From Pyrinomonadaceae bacterium (GTDB lineage Bacteria; Acidobacteriota; Blastocatellia; Pyrinomonadales; Pyrinomonadaceae): a stretch of 64,000 nt of DNA. Location of the stretch: the NCBI GenBank assembly GCA_014380365.1, contig JACMJZ010000029.1, positions 62,001-126,000 of the forward strand, given 5' to 3'. Shown one piece after another: positions 9,701-18,800 of this stretch. The notes below the pieces were generated by a model, which worked only from the letters and a program-made list of their open reading frames with translations, was not told the origin of the DNA and did not search any database. The number at the start of each line of letters is the position of its first letter. The first letter of the stretch is position 1. The position numbers were made by a program, and so were the translations under genes.

Positions 9701-10640
9701 CACGCAGCTCTTCACGCGAAACACGATACCGACGAGCCTTGGCGGCCTGACGGCGGAGGCTATTCACCTGACGATCGATTTCAGAAATTATGTCGGAGAT
9801 GCGGGAAAGGTTTGAGCGCGCGGATTCCAAACGCGCTTCCGTAGCACGCTGGCGCACGCGAAACTTCGTGATCCCCGCCGCCTCTTCGATGATCGTGCGA
9901 CGGTCCATCGGCTTGGCGGAAAGAATCTGGCCAATGCGGCCCTGCTCGATGATCGCGTAATGACCGCCGGCGAGTCCGGTCCCGGAGAAGAGATCCTGAA
10001 TGTCGCGCAAGCGGCAGGGCCTGTCGTTCAGGAGATACTCGCTCTCGCCCGAGCGATAGAGCCGGCGCGTAACTGAGACGGCTTCGCCCGGAGCAAACTC
10101 CAGAGCGAGGTTGCGGCGGCGCCAGTGTCGTTTGTGATGTGCTTTGGGTGTCGCGGCCGATTCGACGGCTTCGGTCGGTTCCGTCGCAACGTTGCCAGCG
10201 GCTACAACTTCAAGGACGGTCGCGTCGCTTCCATTGGCGACGCTGACCCGGTCGCTACCGCTCCCGGTACTGACTTCTTCGGGAATGACGGCGTCAATAT
10301 CGATGACGTGGTCGTCGATCTCTTCGAGCGTTGAGTCGATGTCTTCAATGTCCGGCTCGCTCTCCACGGCTTCATCGCGCACCATGTGCATGACCACTTC
10401 CGCCATGCCGCTCGGCTTACGGTTCCGCGAGCCCTGGAAGATGACATCCTGCATGGCGCCGCCGCGCAGATGCTTGACCCGTTGTTCGCCCAGAACCCAG
10501 GCAATTGCATCCGCGACGTTGCTCTTGCCGCAGCCATTCGGCCCGACAATGGCAGTAATTCCGTCACCTGTGAAGAGAATTTCTGTGTAGTCCGCGAAGG
10601 ATTTGAAACCGGTAATCTCGAGGCGTTTCAGTTTGAACAT
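6768..10640 (-). CDS. smc: chromosome segregation protein SMC
   Basis: A 1290-residue SMC ATPase, which with ScpA/ScpB compacts and separates chromosomes. Walker A is GPNGCGKSN (33-41); the ABC signature LSGGEK is at 1200-1205 and Walker B LLDEVDAP at 1226-1233. Two very long coiled coils flank a hinge near 560-720. An oddity is an extra segment of roughly 80 residues at about 90-176, first acidic then Ala/Thr-rich then basic (HHKRHWRRR), inserted in the N-terminal head before VSVTRRLYRSGESEYLLN. That makes it about 100 residues longer than common bacterial SMCs. A good promoter lies 75 nt upstream. Confidence 0.97.
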   Translation of the reverse strand: MFKLKRLEITGFKSFADYTEILFTGDGITAIVGPNGCGKSNVADAIAWVLGEQRVKHLRGGAMQDVIFQGSRNRKPSGMAEVVMHMVRDEAVESEPDIEDIDSTLEEIDDHVIDIDAVIPEEVSTGSGSDRVSVANGSDATVLEVVAAGNVATEPTEAVESAATPKAHHKRHWRRRNLALEFAPGEAVSVTRRLYRSGESEYLLNDRPCRLRDIQDLFSGTGLAGGHYAIIEQGRIGQILSAKPMDRRTIIEEAAGITKFRVRQRATEARLESARSNLSRISDIISEIDRQVNSLRRQAAKARRYRVSREELRELLRHVYVAEDQKLNLLLTETETKLNEASALERSVAEQLTQQEDAARNATHQARKTEDDLAGARAAAAEAVLQRDRQSRELHYQEEQVISLEHRKTAVGAEIDALSERLVLVEAECKRLQEDDVRLRSEADLSAANLRTAEESYAAKLALASTAETEIESARADLLSHTAVAERLREIARQLEGTLERLAVQAEGLAREGERAGTQHAERQADADAFGNEINTARERISRLSAEREQAVHAVVQGHEAVSDTDAELTRLRDEFSRTQHRLESLQELDGRRAYYSSAVQMMYAADSPSRDFHVIGTLADALKVEAKWERAVEGVLGASLQSIVVPTPDDATRAAHWLRENNGGRASFLVAGLHGGSDEINALACKVEERPALSISFAGEEISESLRISDLLGAPRELVSVLQRTLPAKMNARLAANLDDAMAKSLATGEVFVTLNGDWVASGQFVSAGDARALEEGAGLLAFKRELRELEARAEALRTESTSAEASAKQASARLVELEDAVVILNEALGREEREAMARELTASGLAHEIERAERHMRVVAEDAARVEQERAEVERRRTAAITDAQAAESARRSSSDAVASTSAILAEARRAAEVESDALAGQRASAAAAAERRRSTAAELRRMEVEFADLASRVERHRMEIVEMTERIEILTESINDLGFRASTVEEDRAREEQEIAALTLQLEDARQQADALATKLSDLNKHAAEVRDLRAAIDVQRAEAQARLTFVRENCAAELNQSLEELAREQPIEDTFDLESAHTRVEELRARIEAFGAVNMMALEELSESEERLLFLSTQRQDIIDSISSTDEALREIKRRSRERFRHAFEQINKNFGELFQELFGGGKGEMSLIEADDVLESGIDVIAQPPGKRLQNVLLLSGGEKAMAALALILGIFHYRPSPFCLLDEVDAPLDEANVGRFTDKIVQMSTDTQFIVITHNKRTMEQARALYGVTMEEVGVSKLVSVKFE

Positions 10641-10714
10641 GCGTGAATCGTCTGCATTTAGCCGCTACCTGGATCCCAAAAGCCAGGGTCACGGAAGGTG
10701 CGCACGGGCGTGCC

Positions 10715-10744
10715 AATATAATTGGGAGATGCTTAGAATGTCAA
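10715..10744 (-). promoter_or_regulatory. sigma-70-type promoter for smc
   Basis: On the minus strand, TTGACA (10739-10744), an 18-nt spacer and TATATT (10715-10720). It is an exact -35 and a 5/6 match at -10, pointing at smc whose start is 75 nt on. Confidence 0.6.
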
Positions 10745-10870
10745 CCAAAACTTGAGGTTAGCTTACTTTAATGAAGCAGATAGCATGGTTACCAAAGGTG
10801 CTTAAGGTTTGGCAATCTGGCCTGCCTCAAATGGGCTTCCTGCACGGAAGCGAAGCTCAAAATGCCAGAC

Positions 10871-10934
10871 ATCCACGAAACAACACGAAGACGACTAGTA
10901 CTTACTTAGTGCCGCTTCGTGTGGTTTCGTGGAT
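10871..10934. repeat. inverted repeat, CACGAAAC/CACGAAG type
   Basis: Arms 10871-10890 and 10915-10934 match 19 of 20 as reverse complements. It lies in the 350-nt gap between smc and the M4 peptidase, 57 nt past the peptidase stop. A related, less perfect element is at 62592-62645. Apart from this and the smc promoter, I see nothing else in 10641-10990. Confidence 0.85.
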
Positions 10935-10990
10935 CGCCTGGCCCCGCCCGCTTCCGCAGGCGATTCTGACAATCAGTAGCTGAGTTCACA

Positions 10991-13900
10991 TCATCCGGAC
11001 GACTTCGCCACGCGCAAGAACTGCAGGGCGACGTGCCGCAAGACGCTGCCAAACTCCTTTCGTGCGTTTTCCGCGGGAGTCGACGGTTCCTGCGTAGCTT
11101 GCTGATTCCCCGACGGACTCCCGGCGAACCGCTGGCGATATTCCCCCGAGATTATGAAGGATCTGACCATCTCGGCCCTTTGCACGCGTCTAAACGCCAC
11201 CGTCTCGTCGCGCGCGTCTTCCCCAGGCTGGGTAAACGAATTCAGCTTATTCAGCCAGAAATCGTAACCATTGAAGTTGTTGTCGGGCGCGTCATCCGGG
11301 TTCCTTCGCAGGTAACCGTAGTACTGCATCAGCACGAAGGCCGGGTTGTAAAGAGTGTTGAAAACGGAGCCGCTCTGGATGACCGACTTCAGCGCCTCCA
11401 CTCTTCCAGTCCTGTCCCCGCCGCCGTAAGCGTCGATCGCCGCCTGCCGCTCGGCTTGGGTCGGACTGGCTCCCGCGTTGGTGAACAACTTGCCGACGTA
11501 CCCGTCAGGCGACATGCCTGCGGGGAATTGCGCGGTAAACTCCGCCCGGGAAACGAAATCCTCCAGGTAACGCTGACGGTTATTCTCCAGCTTGGCTTCC
11601 CAGCCAGGCGCCCCAACCACTAGGCCCTCGCCTATAGCCCGCTTGTCCTTTGAGAGCACCGCATAGCGAGGTATTGATTTCGCTGCCCCGAACGCGGACT
11701 TGTGGGCCCGGATTACGAAGTAACCCGTCTGCTGAAACTCGATCGAGAGGAAGAAAGCTGCGGACACGTTGACTCGCTTCTGGTCAAGGCAACCTGCATC
11801 CGTTCCGCAAGGTTCGATCTGTCCGGTCCAGAAGTTTTCGCCTGCGTCATCAGCCTCACGGTCAAGGAAGTCATGATAATGCTGGCAGACGAACGTGCGC
11901 GCCACGTCTATCGGATTGGTGCTCGGCTCTGACGAGTCGTCAGCGATCTGAACTGTCGTCGTGGAGGCCGCACCAAGGCCCGCGTTGGTTGGGTTTGAGA
12001 GCGTCAAAGTAAACGACTCAGATCCCTCAACGTAGGCGTCTTCGCTGATTAGCACGGGCAGATCCTTCTGCGTTTCTCCGGCTTCGAACACCAGAGTGCC
12101 CGCGATGAAGGTGTAGTCGCCCTTCTGTCTGGCCGTGCCGTCGTTGCTGTTGACGTCAACGGTGGATCGAGCGGTCGTCGGACCAGTGCGCACAACCTGC
12201 GCAATGACCTGCGTGCAGTCCTCGACGCTCGGGATGAGCGTGGAGCTGAACTGGATCACGGTCGGGGTTGGCGTAGGCGTCGGGGTCGGCGTCACCGTTG
12301 GTGTCGGCGTCACCGTTGGCGTCGGCGTCACTGTGGGCGTCGGCGTTACCGTAGGCGTCGGCGTCGGCGTCGCTGAACTTGAGGCGACGGTTATGTTTTG
12401 AACATTGCTGTACGGACTCTCGACGGCCGCCGAATTGACGGTATAGGTGGTGCGCACGCGGTAGCAGTAGGTACCAACCGCCCGCGAGAGTGTCTGAGAA
12501 GTACTGCTGGTGGTTGCAACAGTTGTAAATGCGGACGCTGTAATCGCGATGTTGTCGATGTACCAGCCCGCCTGCTGCCCAACATTGAAGGGGTCGCTCG
12601 TCACGCGGAAGCGAACCTTGATTGATTGGCCTGCAAACTGTGAAAGGTTGACGGAGCGCGCCCCCGTAAAGACGTCTGCCGGAGTGAGACCCGCGGGACC
12701 GGTGTAGTTGGCGACTTCGGTGAAGGCTCCGCCATTGGCGCTCACCTCAACGTGGCCGAAGTCGAAGCCGTCCTCGAGTCCCTGCCTGGTTGTAAACGTC
12801 AGCGCCGCTGAAGCGCCGGCCGGGATCGTCACCGCGTTCTTCATCACAAGCGCGTCGTCCTGCTGGACGCCATCCGGCACATGGTATGCGGTGCTACTGT
12901 CGGTCGGGTTCGCTTGTGTGGTCCACTGTGGCGTGCCGTCCCACTTCGAATTATCTCCTGCAACAAGCACCTCCGAGGCGTCGTCCGAGAAGACTGGTCC
13001 GCAACTTGTGGATTCCTGGAGCGTGTCTGGACCGGTCGCGCCTGCCGGACGAGTCCAGTTTAGAGTGAAACTGCCGTTGGTGTCGGGGTTCTCATAATCG
13101 GCGCCGGCGGAGAGCACCGGTGCGCTGAATACCGGGCAGTTAAAGACGCGCACGGTGTCAACAAACCAGCCAAGGTTGCCATTGCAGCCGTCCTGACCGA
13201 AGTCAAAACGGATTTTGAATTTATCACCTGGGTTGGTGAGACCTGAGAGATCAACAATAGTCGTCCCCCATGAGCCGACCAACTCGCCTTCGTTAGTACC
13301 CTGCCAGGCCTGCTCGCCGGCCATCGGATTTGTGTTGCCGTCCGCGGTGCTCGCCAGTGGTGCATTGGGAGCATTGAAGACGTAGGCGCTCTGCGGCACG
13401 AGCGTGAAGGCTCCGCCATTCACACTGATCTTGAGATTGCCACCATCGAACTCAAGTTCCGTCTGTAAGAAGTGTTCGAATTTCAGCTTCAAGTCGGAGG
13501 CGCCGGCGGGGATGGTGATCTCGGGGGTATCCATCCAAAAATGTCCGCTCACGTCGCCGCCCGGCTGACAGGTTCCGCCGTCGGGCTCGCCGATTGCCGG
13601 ATTGATAGCGAAGGCTGCGGTTCCTGTGTGGGCGGTGCCGTCAAGGTTCTGCGGCAGGCCCGACGACTTGAGGGTCCAGTCAGTTCCCGGCCAGTCAGGG
13701 GTCACGCCCTCATTGCCGACCGCCCAACCGTCCATTCCCGTTTCCCAGTCTTCGGTAAAGATCGTGTTGGCGCCGTTGCAATCCGCGGGTGTATTTGGGT
13801 CGAGAATCTTTTGGAAGTTGCACTGGACGAACACGTCCTTGCTCATCTCAACAGCCTTCATTGCATTGTCCACCTGTTGACAGGTAGTGATGCTGATCGT

Positions 13901-15673
13901 CTGTCCGGAAGGTGTGCCGGTCGCCGAACTAGTTGAGAAGTTATTGAGAGGCTGCCCGATGAGATCCCTACACGAAGCCTGCAACGCCTGCTCATGCTCG
14001 GCGAAATTGGTTGTGCGCGTCTGGTATTCAGTCATCGCGCGGAAGTAGATGTGCAGAGCCCGCGTGAACCCTATGCCCGTCACCGTTACTCCGTTGAAGG
14101 TCTTTCCGTCAACCAGCATGGCAAAGGCATGATTCGGCACGCCGGAGTTAGTGTGCACACCGCCGCCGTCGGAGGCATCGCAGTGGTAGTTCGCTGACGA
14201 CACCTTGTCAGGATCGCCAAAGGCCGGCGGGAACCACATATCGCGCAGAATCCCGAGCGCCGCGGGTTGGCTCAATCCCTGCACGTCTTCACCCATCCGC
14301 CAGCGGGTTCCGTTAGCCGGATCAGCTGGAGTGACGACATAGGTACCTGAGCCGGGAGGGTTTTCAGTGTAAGTCGTGGGCTGGTTGTTGTTGAGTCCCC
14401 CCGTGCCATCCACGCCGTTGTGCAAGTCAACTATCTCGCCAAAAATGTCGGAATAGGATTCGTTCAGGGCACCCGACTGGTAGGCGTAGATCAAATTATG
14501 CGTGTGCTGCGTGTAAGCATGCCCCCACTCGTGCGCCACGATGTCGTCCTTGTCGAAGTCAGGACAATAGTTGGTGGTCTGGCCGTCCCAGTAAGCGTTG
14601 GGACAAGCATCGCTGGCGAGCAGTACGGTGCGCTGGGGCACGATGCCATCGCCGTCATAAGAATCGCGGCCAAAGGCTGATCTGAAAAGATTATAGGTAT
14701 GTCCGGTGTAGTGATAAAGGTTGTCAGGCGCGTTGGAAGGCGGCGGAAGGATTAGCGGATCACCTTCCCGGCGGACCACATTGTTATTTGGATTCGCCGG
14801 GTCATACGAGGGCGAATAGACGATGCGATTCAACGCCTGCTGCAACTGCGGAATCCGAATAATGACGTTGCCGGTGTGGGCATTGATCCATACCTGCTCG
14901 CGTGTTTGCGGACCGGCTACCTCCACGGCATACGCCAACACACTGTCGCCTTTGTAGCCTTCGAGAAGGCCCAGGCGGTAAATGGCCAGTTCGGTCTTGC
15001 CAGCCTTCAAATCTACGTTTGGTCTTTTGCTGCCAGCAGCGATGGCAATTTGGCGCGCTTTCGTCTCGGGGATCCTCGGCGTCGTGTTCACTGTGATGTT
15101 CGGCACGAAGTTACCGTTGATAGCGGTGATCCCGCTCTCGTTCATGTGCACGAACAATTGGGCGCCAAAGACACTCAGGCCTTGATGAAACTGATCGAAG
15201 CGCACGTGTGTGCTGCCGATCGCGTCGCGATTTACTCTGGCAACACGCAGGTCACTGCCCGGCGCCACCGCGTCGGATCGGTTCGCGCCGGCTTTGTAGG
15301 CGGAGCTTTGATGAGCATGAAATTCGCGATCAGCGTCGGTCATCCCAAACAAAGCGCCGTAGGTACCCACGAAAGCCAAAGCGCGCGCTTCAGGACCGTC
15401 AGCCGAATTGTCGCGGGAAAGAACCGCGCCGTGGGAAACGCGCACAAAGCTGTAATAACCAGTCTGGCGCGCGACCTGCGCCTCAACTTGCCCTTGAGTG
15501 CTCGCGCGCAGCCTCTCGAGCGTCGCGTTCGCTGCCGGGTCGGCGGCTTGAACTGCTGAGCGCCCCGTTTTCATGTCCTGGTTAATCTGCGCTGAAGAGA
15601 CGAACAGACTAAGAATGACGGCCAGGAGTATGACGGAACCAAGGAGAGCGATTCGCGTGAGATTCTTAGGCAT
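10991..15673 (-). CDS. secreted M4 (thermolysin-like) metallopeptidase with Calx-beta and DUF4214 modules
   Basis: A 1560-residue exported protease. A signal segment (about 8-28) is followed by an FTP/PepSY-type propeptide to about 280, then an M4 catalytic domain: HEWGH at 381-385, third zinc ligand Glu405 in NESYSD, and the His region GGGVHTNSGVPNHAF. Two jelly-roll-like modules follow, each ending in a GW(F/Y)(V/I)D(T/N) motif. Next come a Pro-Thr/Val linker (about 1101-1138), a Calx-beta repeat (about 1140-1235), and a DUF4214 region (about 1250-1530) that closely resembles the end of the next gene upstream. Start ATG 15673 has GAAAGGAAG upstream. Probably released to or held at the cell surface; substrate unknown. 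Confidence 0.9.
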   Translation of the reverse strand: MPKNLTRIALLGSVILLAVILSLFVSSAQINQDMKTGRSAVQAADPAANATLERLRASTQGQVEAQVARQTGYYSFVRVSHGAVLSRDNSADGPEARALAFVGTYGALFGMTDADREFHAHQSSAYKAGANRSDAVAPGSDLRVARVNRDAIGSTHVRFDQFHQGLSVFGAQLFVHMNESGITAINGNFVPNITVNTTPRIPETKARQIAIAAGSKRPNVDLKAGKTELAIYRLGLLEGYKGDSVLAYAVEVAGPQTREQVWINAHTGNVIIRIPQLQQALNRIVYSPSYDPANPNNNVVRREGDPLILPPPSNAPDNLYHYTGHTYNLFRSAFGRDSYDGDGIVPQRTVLLASDACPNAYWDGQTTNYCPDFDKDDIVAHEWGHAYTQHTHNLIYAYQSGALNESYSDIFGEIVDLHNGVDGTGGLNNNQPTTYTENPPGSGTYVVTPADPANGTRWRMGEDVQGLSQPAALGILRDMWFPPAFGDPDKVSSANYHCDASDGGGVHTNSGVPNHAFAMLVDGKTFNGVTVTGIGFTRALHIYFRAMTEYQTRTTNFAEHEQALQASCRDLIGQPLNNFSTSSATGTPSGQTISITTCQQVDNAMKAVEMSKDVFVQCNFQKILDPNTPADCNGANTIFTEDWETGMDGWAVGNEGVTPDWPGTDWTLKSSGLPQNLDGTAHTGTAAFAINPAIGEPDGGTCQPGGDVSGHFWMDTPEITIPAGASDLKLKFEHFLQTELEFDGGNLKISVNGGAFTLVPQSAYVFNAPNAPLASTADGNTNPMAGEQAWQGTNEGELVGSWGTTIVDLSGLTNPGDKFKIRFDFGQDGCNGNLGWFVDTVRVFNCPVFSAPVLSAGADYENPDTNGSFTLNWTRPAGATGPDTLQESTSCGPVFSDDASEVLVAGDNSKWDGTPQWTTQANPTDSSTAYHVPDGVQQDDALVMKNAVTIPAGASAALTFTTRQGLEDGFDFGHVEVSANGGAFTEVANYTGPAGLTPADVFTGARSVNLSQFAGQSIKVRFRVTSDPFNVGQQAGWYIDNIAITASAFTTVATTSSTSQTLSRAVGTYCYRVRTTYTVNSAAVESPYSNVQNITVASSSATPTPTPTVTPTPTVTPTPTVTPTPTVTPTPTPTPTPTVIQFSSTLIPSVEDCTQVIAQVVRTGPTTARSTVDVNSNDGTARQKGDYTFIAGTLVFEAGETQKDLPVLISEDAYVEGSESFTLTLSNPTNAGLGAASTTTVQIADDSSEPSTNPIDVARTFVCQHYHDFLDREADDAGENFWTGQIEPCGTDAGCLDQKRVNVSAAFFLSIEFQQTGYFVIRAHKSAFGAAKSIPRYAVLSKDKRAIGEGLVVGAPGWEAKLENNRQRYLEDFVSRAEFTAQFPAGMSPDGYVGKLFTNAGASPTQAERQAAIDAYGGGDRTGRVEALKSVIQSGSVFNTLYNPAFVLMQYYGYLRRNPDDAPDNNFNGYDFWLNKLNSFTQPGEDARDETVAFRRVQRAEMVRSFIISGEYRQRFAGSPSGNQQATQEPSTPAENARKEFGSVLRHVALQFLRVAKSSG
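12261..12373. repeat. 18-bp tandem repeat coding for the Pro-Thr linker
   Basis: GGCGTCACCGTTGGCGTC-type 18-nt units repeat in frame inside the M4 peptidase gene and give a PTPTVT polypeptide linker. Such arrays change length easily by slippage. Confidence 0.9.
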
Positions 15674-15796
15674 GATATTTCTTCCTTTCGGTTAGCCGAC
15701 CTGCGAGGGTAATGGGCTATTGACGCAAACACGGCATGTGTCGCGCCTCATGATTTCAATAGCGGATTCAGGGTTACCGTTTGGAGTACGCCTTCT

Positions 15797-15824
15797 AGGC
15801 GGGTATTTGCAACAAGACCCGCCT
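15797..15824 (-). terminator. hairpin after the M36 peptidase gene
   Basis: A perfect 8-bp stem (AGGCGGGT / ACCCGCCT) with a 12-nt loop begins 24 nt past the M36 gene's stop codon. There is no run of T after it, so it may stop or only protect the transcript. Confidence 0.4.
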
Positions 15825-15847
15825 GAAGGTGCTCCATACAATCCTGA

Positions 15848-18800
15848 TTAAGTCGCCACGCGTAAAAACTGCAGGGCCACGTGGCGCAAAACGCTACCAA
15901 AGTCTTGCGGCTTGCTGTCCGCGGTTTCCGTTGTGTCCTGCTTCGACTGTTGATTCCCCGAGGGACTTCCGCCAAACCGCTGGCGATATTCGCCGGAGAT
16001 GAGGAACGACCGAACCATCTCGGCCCTCTTCACCCGGTTGAACGCCACGACTTCATTCCGCACGTCCTCGCCCGGCACACTGAACTCCTCCAGCTTGTTG
16101 AGCCAGAAATCGTAGCCTGTGAAGTTATTGTCCGGCGCGTCGTCGGGGTTACGCCTGAGATAACCGTAGTACTGCATTAAGACAAACGCAGGATTGTATA
16201 GCTTCGAGTACACCGAGTTGCTATCGGCGACGCTGCGAAACGCGCCCACGCGTCCAGCCTGATCGCCGCTTCCGTAGGCTGCAATTGCCGCGTTTCTTTC
16301 TGCCGTCGTCGGTGTCGCGCCGGCGTTGGTAAACAACTTGTCCACATAGAACGCGGCTGTCGAGCCCTGCGGAAACTGAGTTACGAAGTCGGCGCGCGAA
16401 ACAAACTCATTCAGGTAACTCTGTTTGTTTTGCTCCAACAACTGCTCGGCGCCCGCCTGGCCAATGACGACCCCCTCGCCAATCTGCCGTTGGTCGCTGA
16501 GGAACACAGCGTAGCGCGGATTACTCTTGGCGCTTCCGAAGGCAGACTTCTGCACCCGGATTACAAAGTAGCCGGTGTTCTGAAACTCGATCGAGAGGAA
16601 GAAGGCCGCTGAAACGTTGACGCGCTTCTGATCAAGGCATCCCGCGTCGGAGCCGCAACTCGCCGTCTGGTTAGTCCAGAAGTCCTCACCAGCCTGGTCG
16701 GAAGGCCGAGCCAGGAAGTCATGGTAGTGCTGGCACGCGAAGATGCGCGGATCGTCGATCGGATTCCCAGCCGTTTCAGTCGGATCGTCGGCAATCTGCA
16801 CCGTCGTGGTGGCAGCCCCTCCCAGCGTGGCCCCGCCCGTCGGGTTCGACAAGGTGAGTGTGAACGACTCCGGTCCTTCGCTGTAGGAGTCTTCGCACAT
16901 GAGCACCGGCACATTTTTCTGCGTCACACCCGTCTCGAAAATGAGCCGGCTGACTGCATTTGTGTAGTCGCCCTTCTGTTTGGCCGTACCGTCGTTGCTA
17001 ATCAGATCAACTGTGATACGTCCACTGGTGGTCCCAGAGCGAATGACTTGCACGTTTATCTGTGAACAGTCTTCGGTCGCTGCATAGACCGTGGAACTGA
17101 ATTGCACGACTGCGTTCGGAAGAGGTGTCGGCGACGCGCTCGGCGTCGGCGTCACGGTTGGCGTCGGCGTCACAGTCGGTGTCGGTGTTGGTGTCGGCGT
17201 CACGGTTGGTGTCGGCGTCACAGTTGGCGTTGGCGTCGGCGTTGGTGTCGGTGTCGCATCAACTCCCATGTTATTGATGACCAGGTTGTCGACGTACCAA
17301 CCGCTGCTTGCGCCCGCGCCTGTGCCGGCGTCCGAGGACATCCGGAAACGAATGAACACCGGCGCCCCGCCAGGATTGTGCAGCCCGCCCGGGGCAAAAT
17401 TCTTGAGCGAGATCCGCACATGATCCAGATTCTTAATGCCCGTGAACGCGCGGCGTCCTTGCAGGTGGGATAAGAAAACCGGTCCAGCCAACGTGCCATT
17501 GAGATTGTCGTTGTAGCCGCCTTCAATCATATAGTCACCGAGATCGAAGGTGCTCGTGTTGTCAGGGAACGGTGTGGAGTTGAAATTCGGACCACCGATG
17601 GCAATCTCCATCACGCCGCCGTCAAAGTGGGCTTCCGTGCGGAAGAAATGATCAAAGTCCATGATGGAAGCAGCGGTTAGGGTCAGCGGCCCGATTACCG
17701 CGGGGATATCACTTGCCGCGCCGTCGGAACCGGGGTCGAAGTCGGGAGCATACATCATAGATTCGATGATGCCGCCACCGAGGTCTATTCCAGTCACACG
17801 CTGCCAAACCGGCTGATCTTCCTTGGGATCATTGCCGGATTCCGACAGCGGCGGTGCGAATCGTGTGTCCGCCGTTGAGCTTCCGAAATTCTCGTGCGGG
17901 AAGGGCGGATTGTTCTTCACTGGAATGATGGTGGGCGCACTCCATTTTGTCACCGTGTTGCCCACGTTGTTGGTGTCTTTTTTGTTGTTGGTGGTATCGC
18001 GCGCCTGCACGATGTAGTAGTAGACCTGGTTGAGGGTCAAGCTCGTGTCAACATAGGATGTTCCGGTCACGCCCTGGGCTATGCGGTTAGCCTCTGCAGG
18101 AGCGAACGTCGGATCCGGTTCCTCAACAGTGGCTGAATAGCGACTGTGATTCACGTGATCCACCCGGAAAATATCGTAAACGAGGTTGGCCGTCGGCTTC
18201 GTTGAAGTCGCGGGCTTCCAACTCACGATCAGGCGATCTCCTTCTTTCGGATCGGAGACTAAATCGATGCCGGCGAAAAGCGGGGCGGGCTCAAGCGCCA
18301 CCCCTACTATGATCGTGATGCTCTGAGTATTGGCCGTCGAGATGCATTCAGGGTTACGGCTTGCGCGCACTTGGTAGAAGTACGTCTGGCCCAGCACGAG
18401 TCCTTGTCCAGCGTTGTTGTCATCATAGGTGACTTGTGTGGCTGGAATCTCAGCGATGCGAGCAAACGGTCCGTTGGCGCTGCTGGCCCGCGAAATAATA
18501 TAAGTGGCAGCACCTACTACCGGAGTGATGGTGACTTTAACCTCATTGGGAACCAGGTTGGACAACGCAAAAGTGGGCGCTGGCAGAGGCCCCACTTGTT
18601 CACACTGCGTTACGCCTGCCGGAACGCTGAAATCCTCGACCACGGCTGGCGCCGACTGGCTGCCGGGGTCTTCGCCCGCGCCGGAAGTGGATTGAGCTAG
18701 CAGCCCGATGCCATGGCTGGCGAAGGAGCGCCAGATGACGGCTTGGTTTTCCCCACCAGTGAGTTCGCGATCGGCCAGCAGGATGGAATCTCGCGAATCC

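Noticed and set aside
12135-12401. Plus-strand ORF coding VGVGVT repeats
   Set aside because: It is the complement of the Pro-Thr linker repeat in the M4 peptidase; a similar one at 17091-17423 mirrors the M36 linker.
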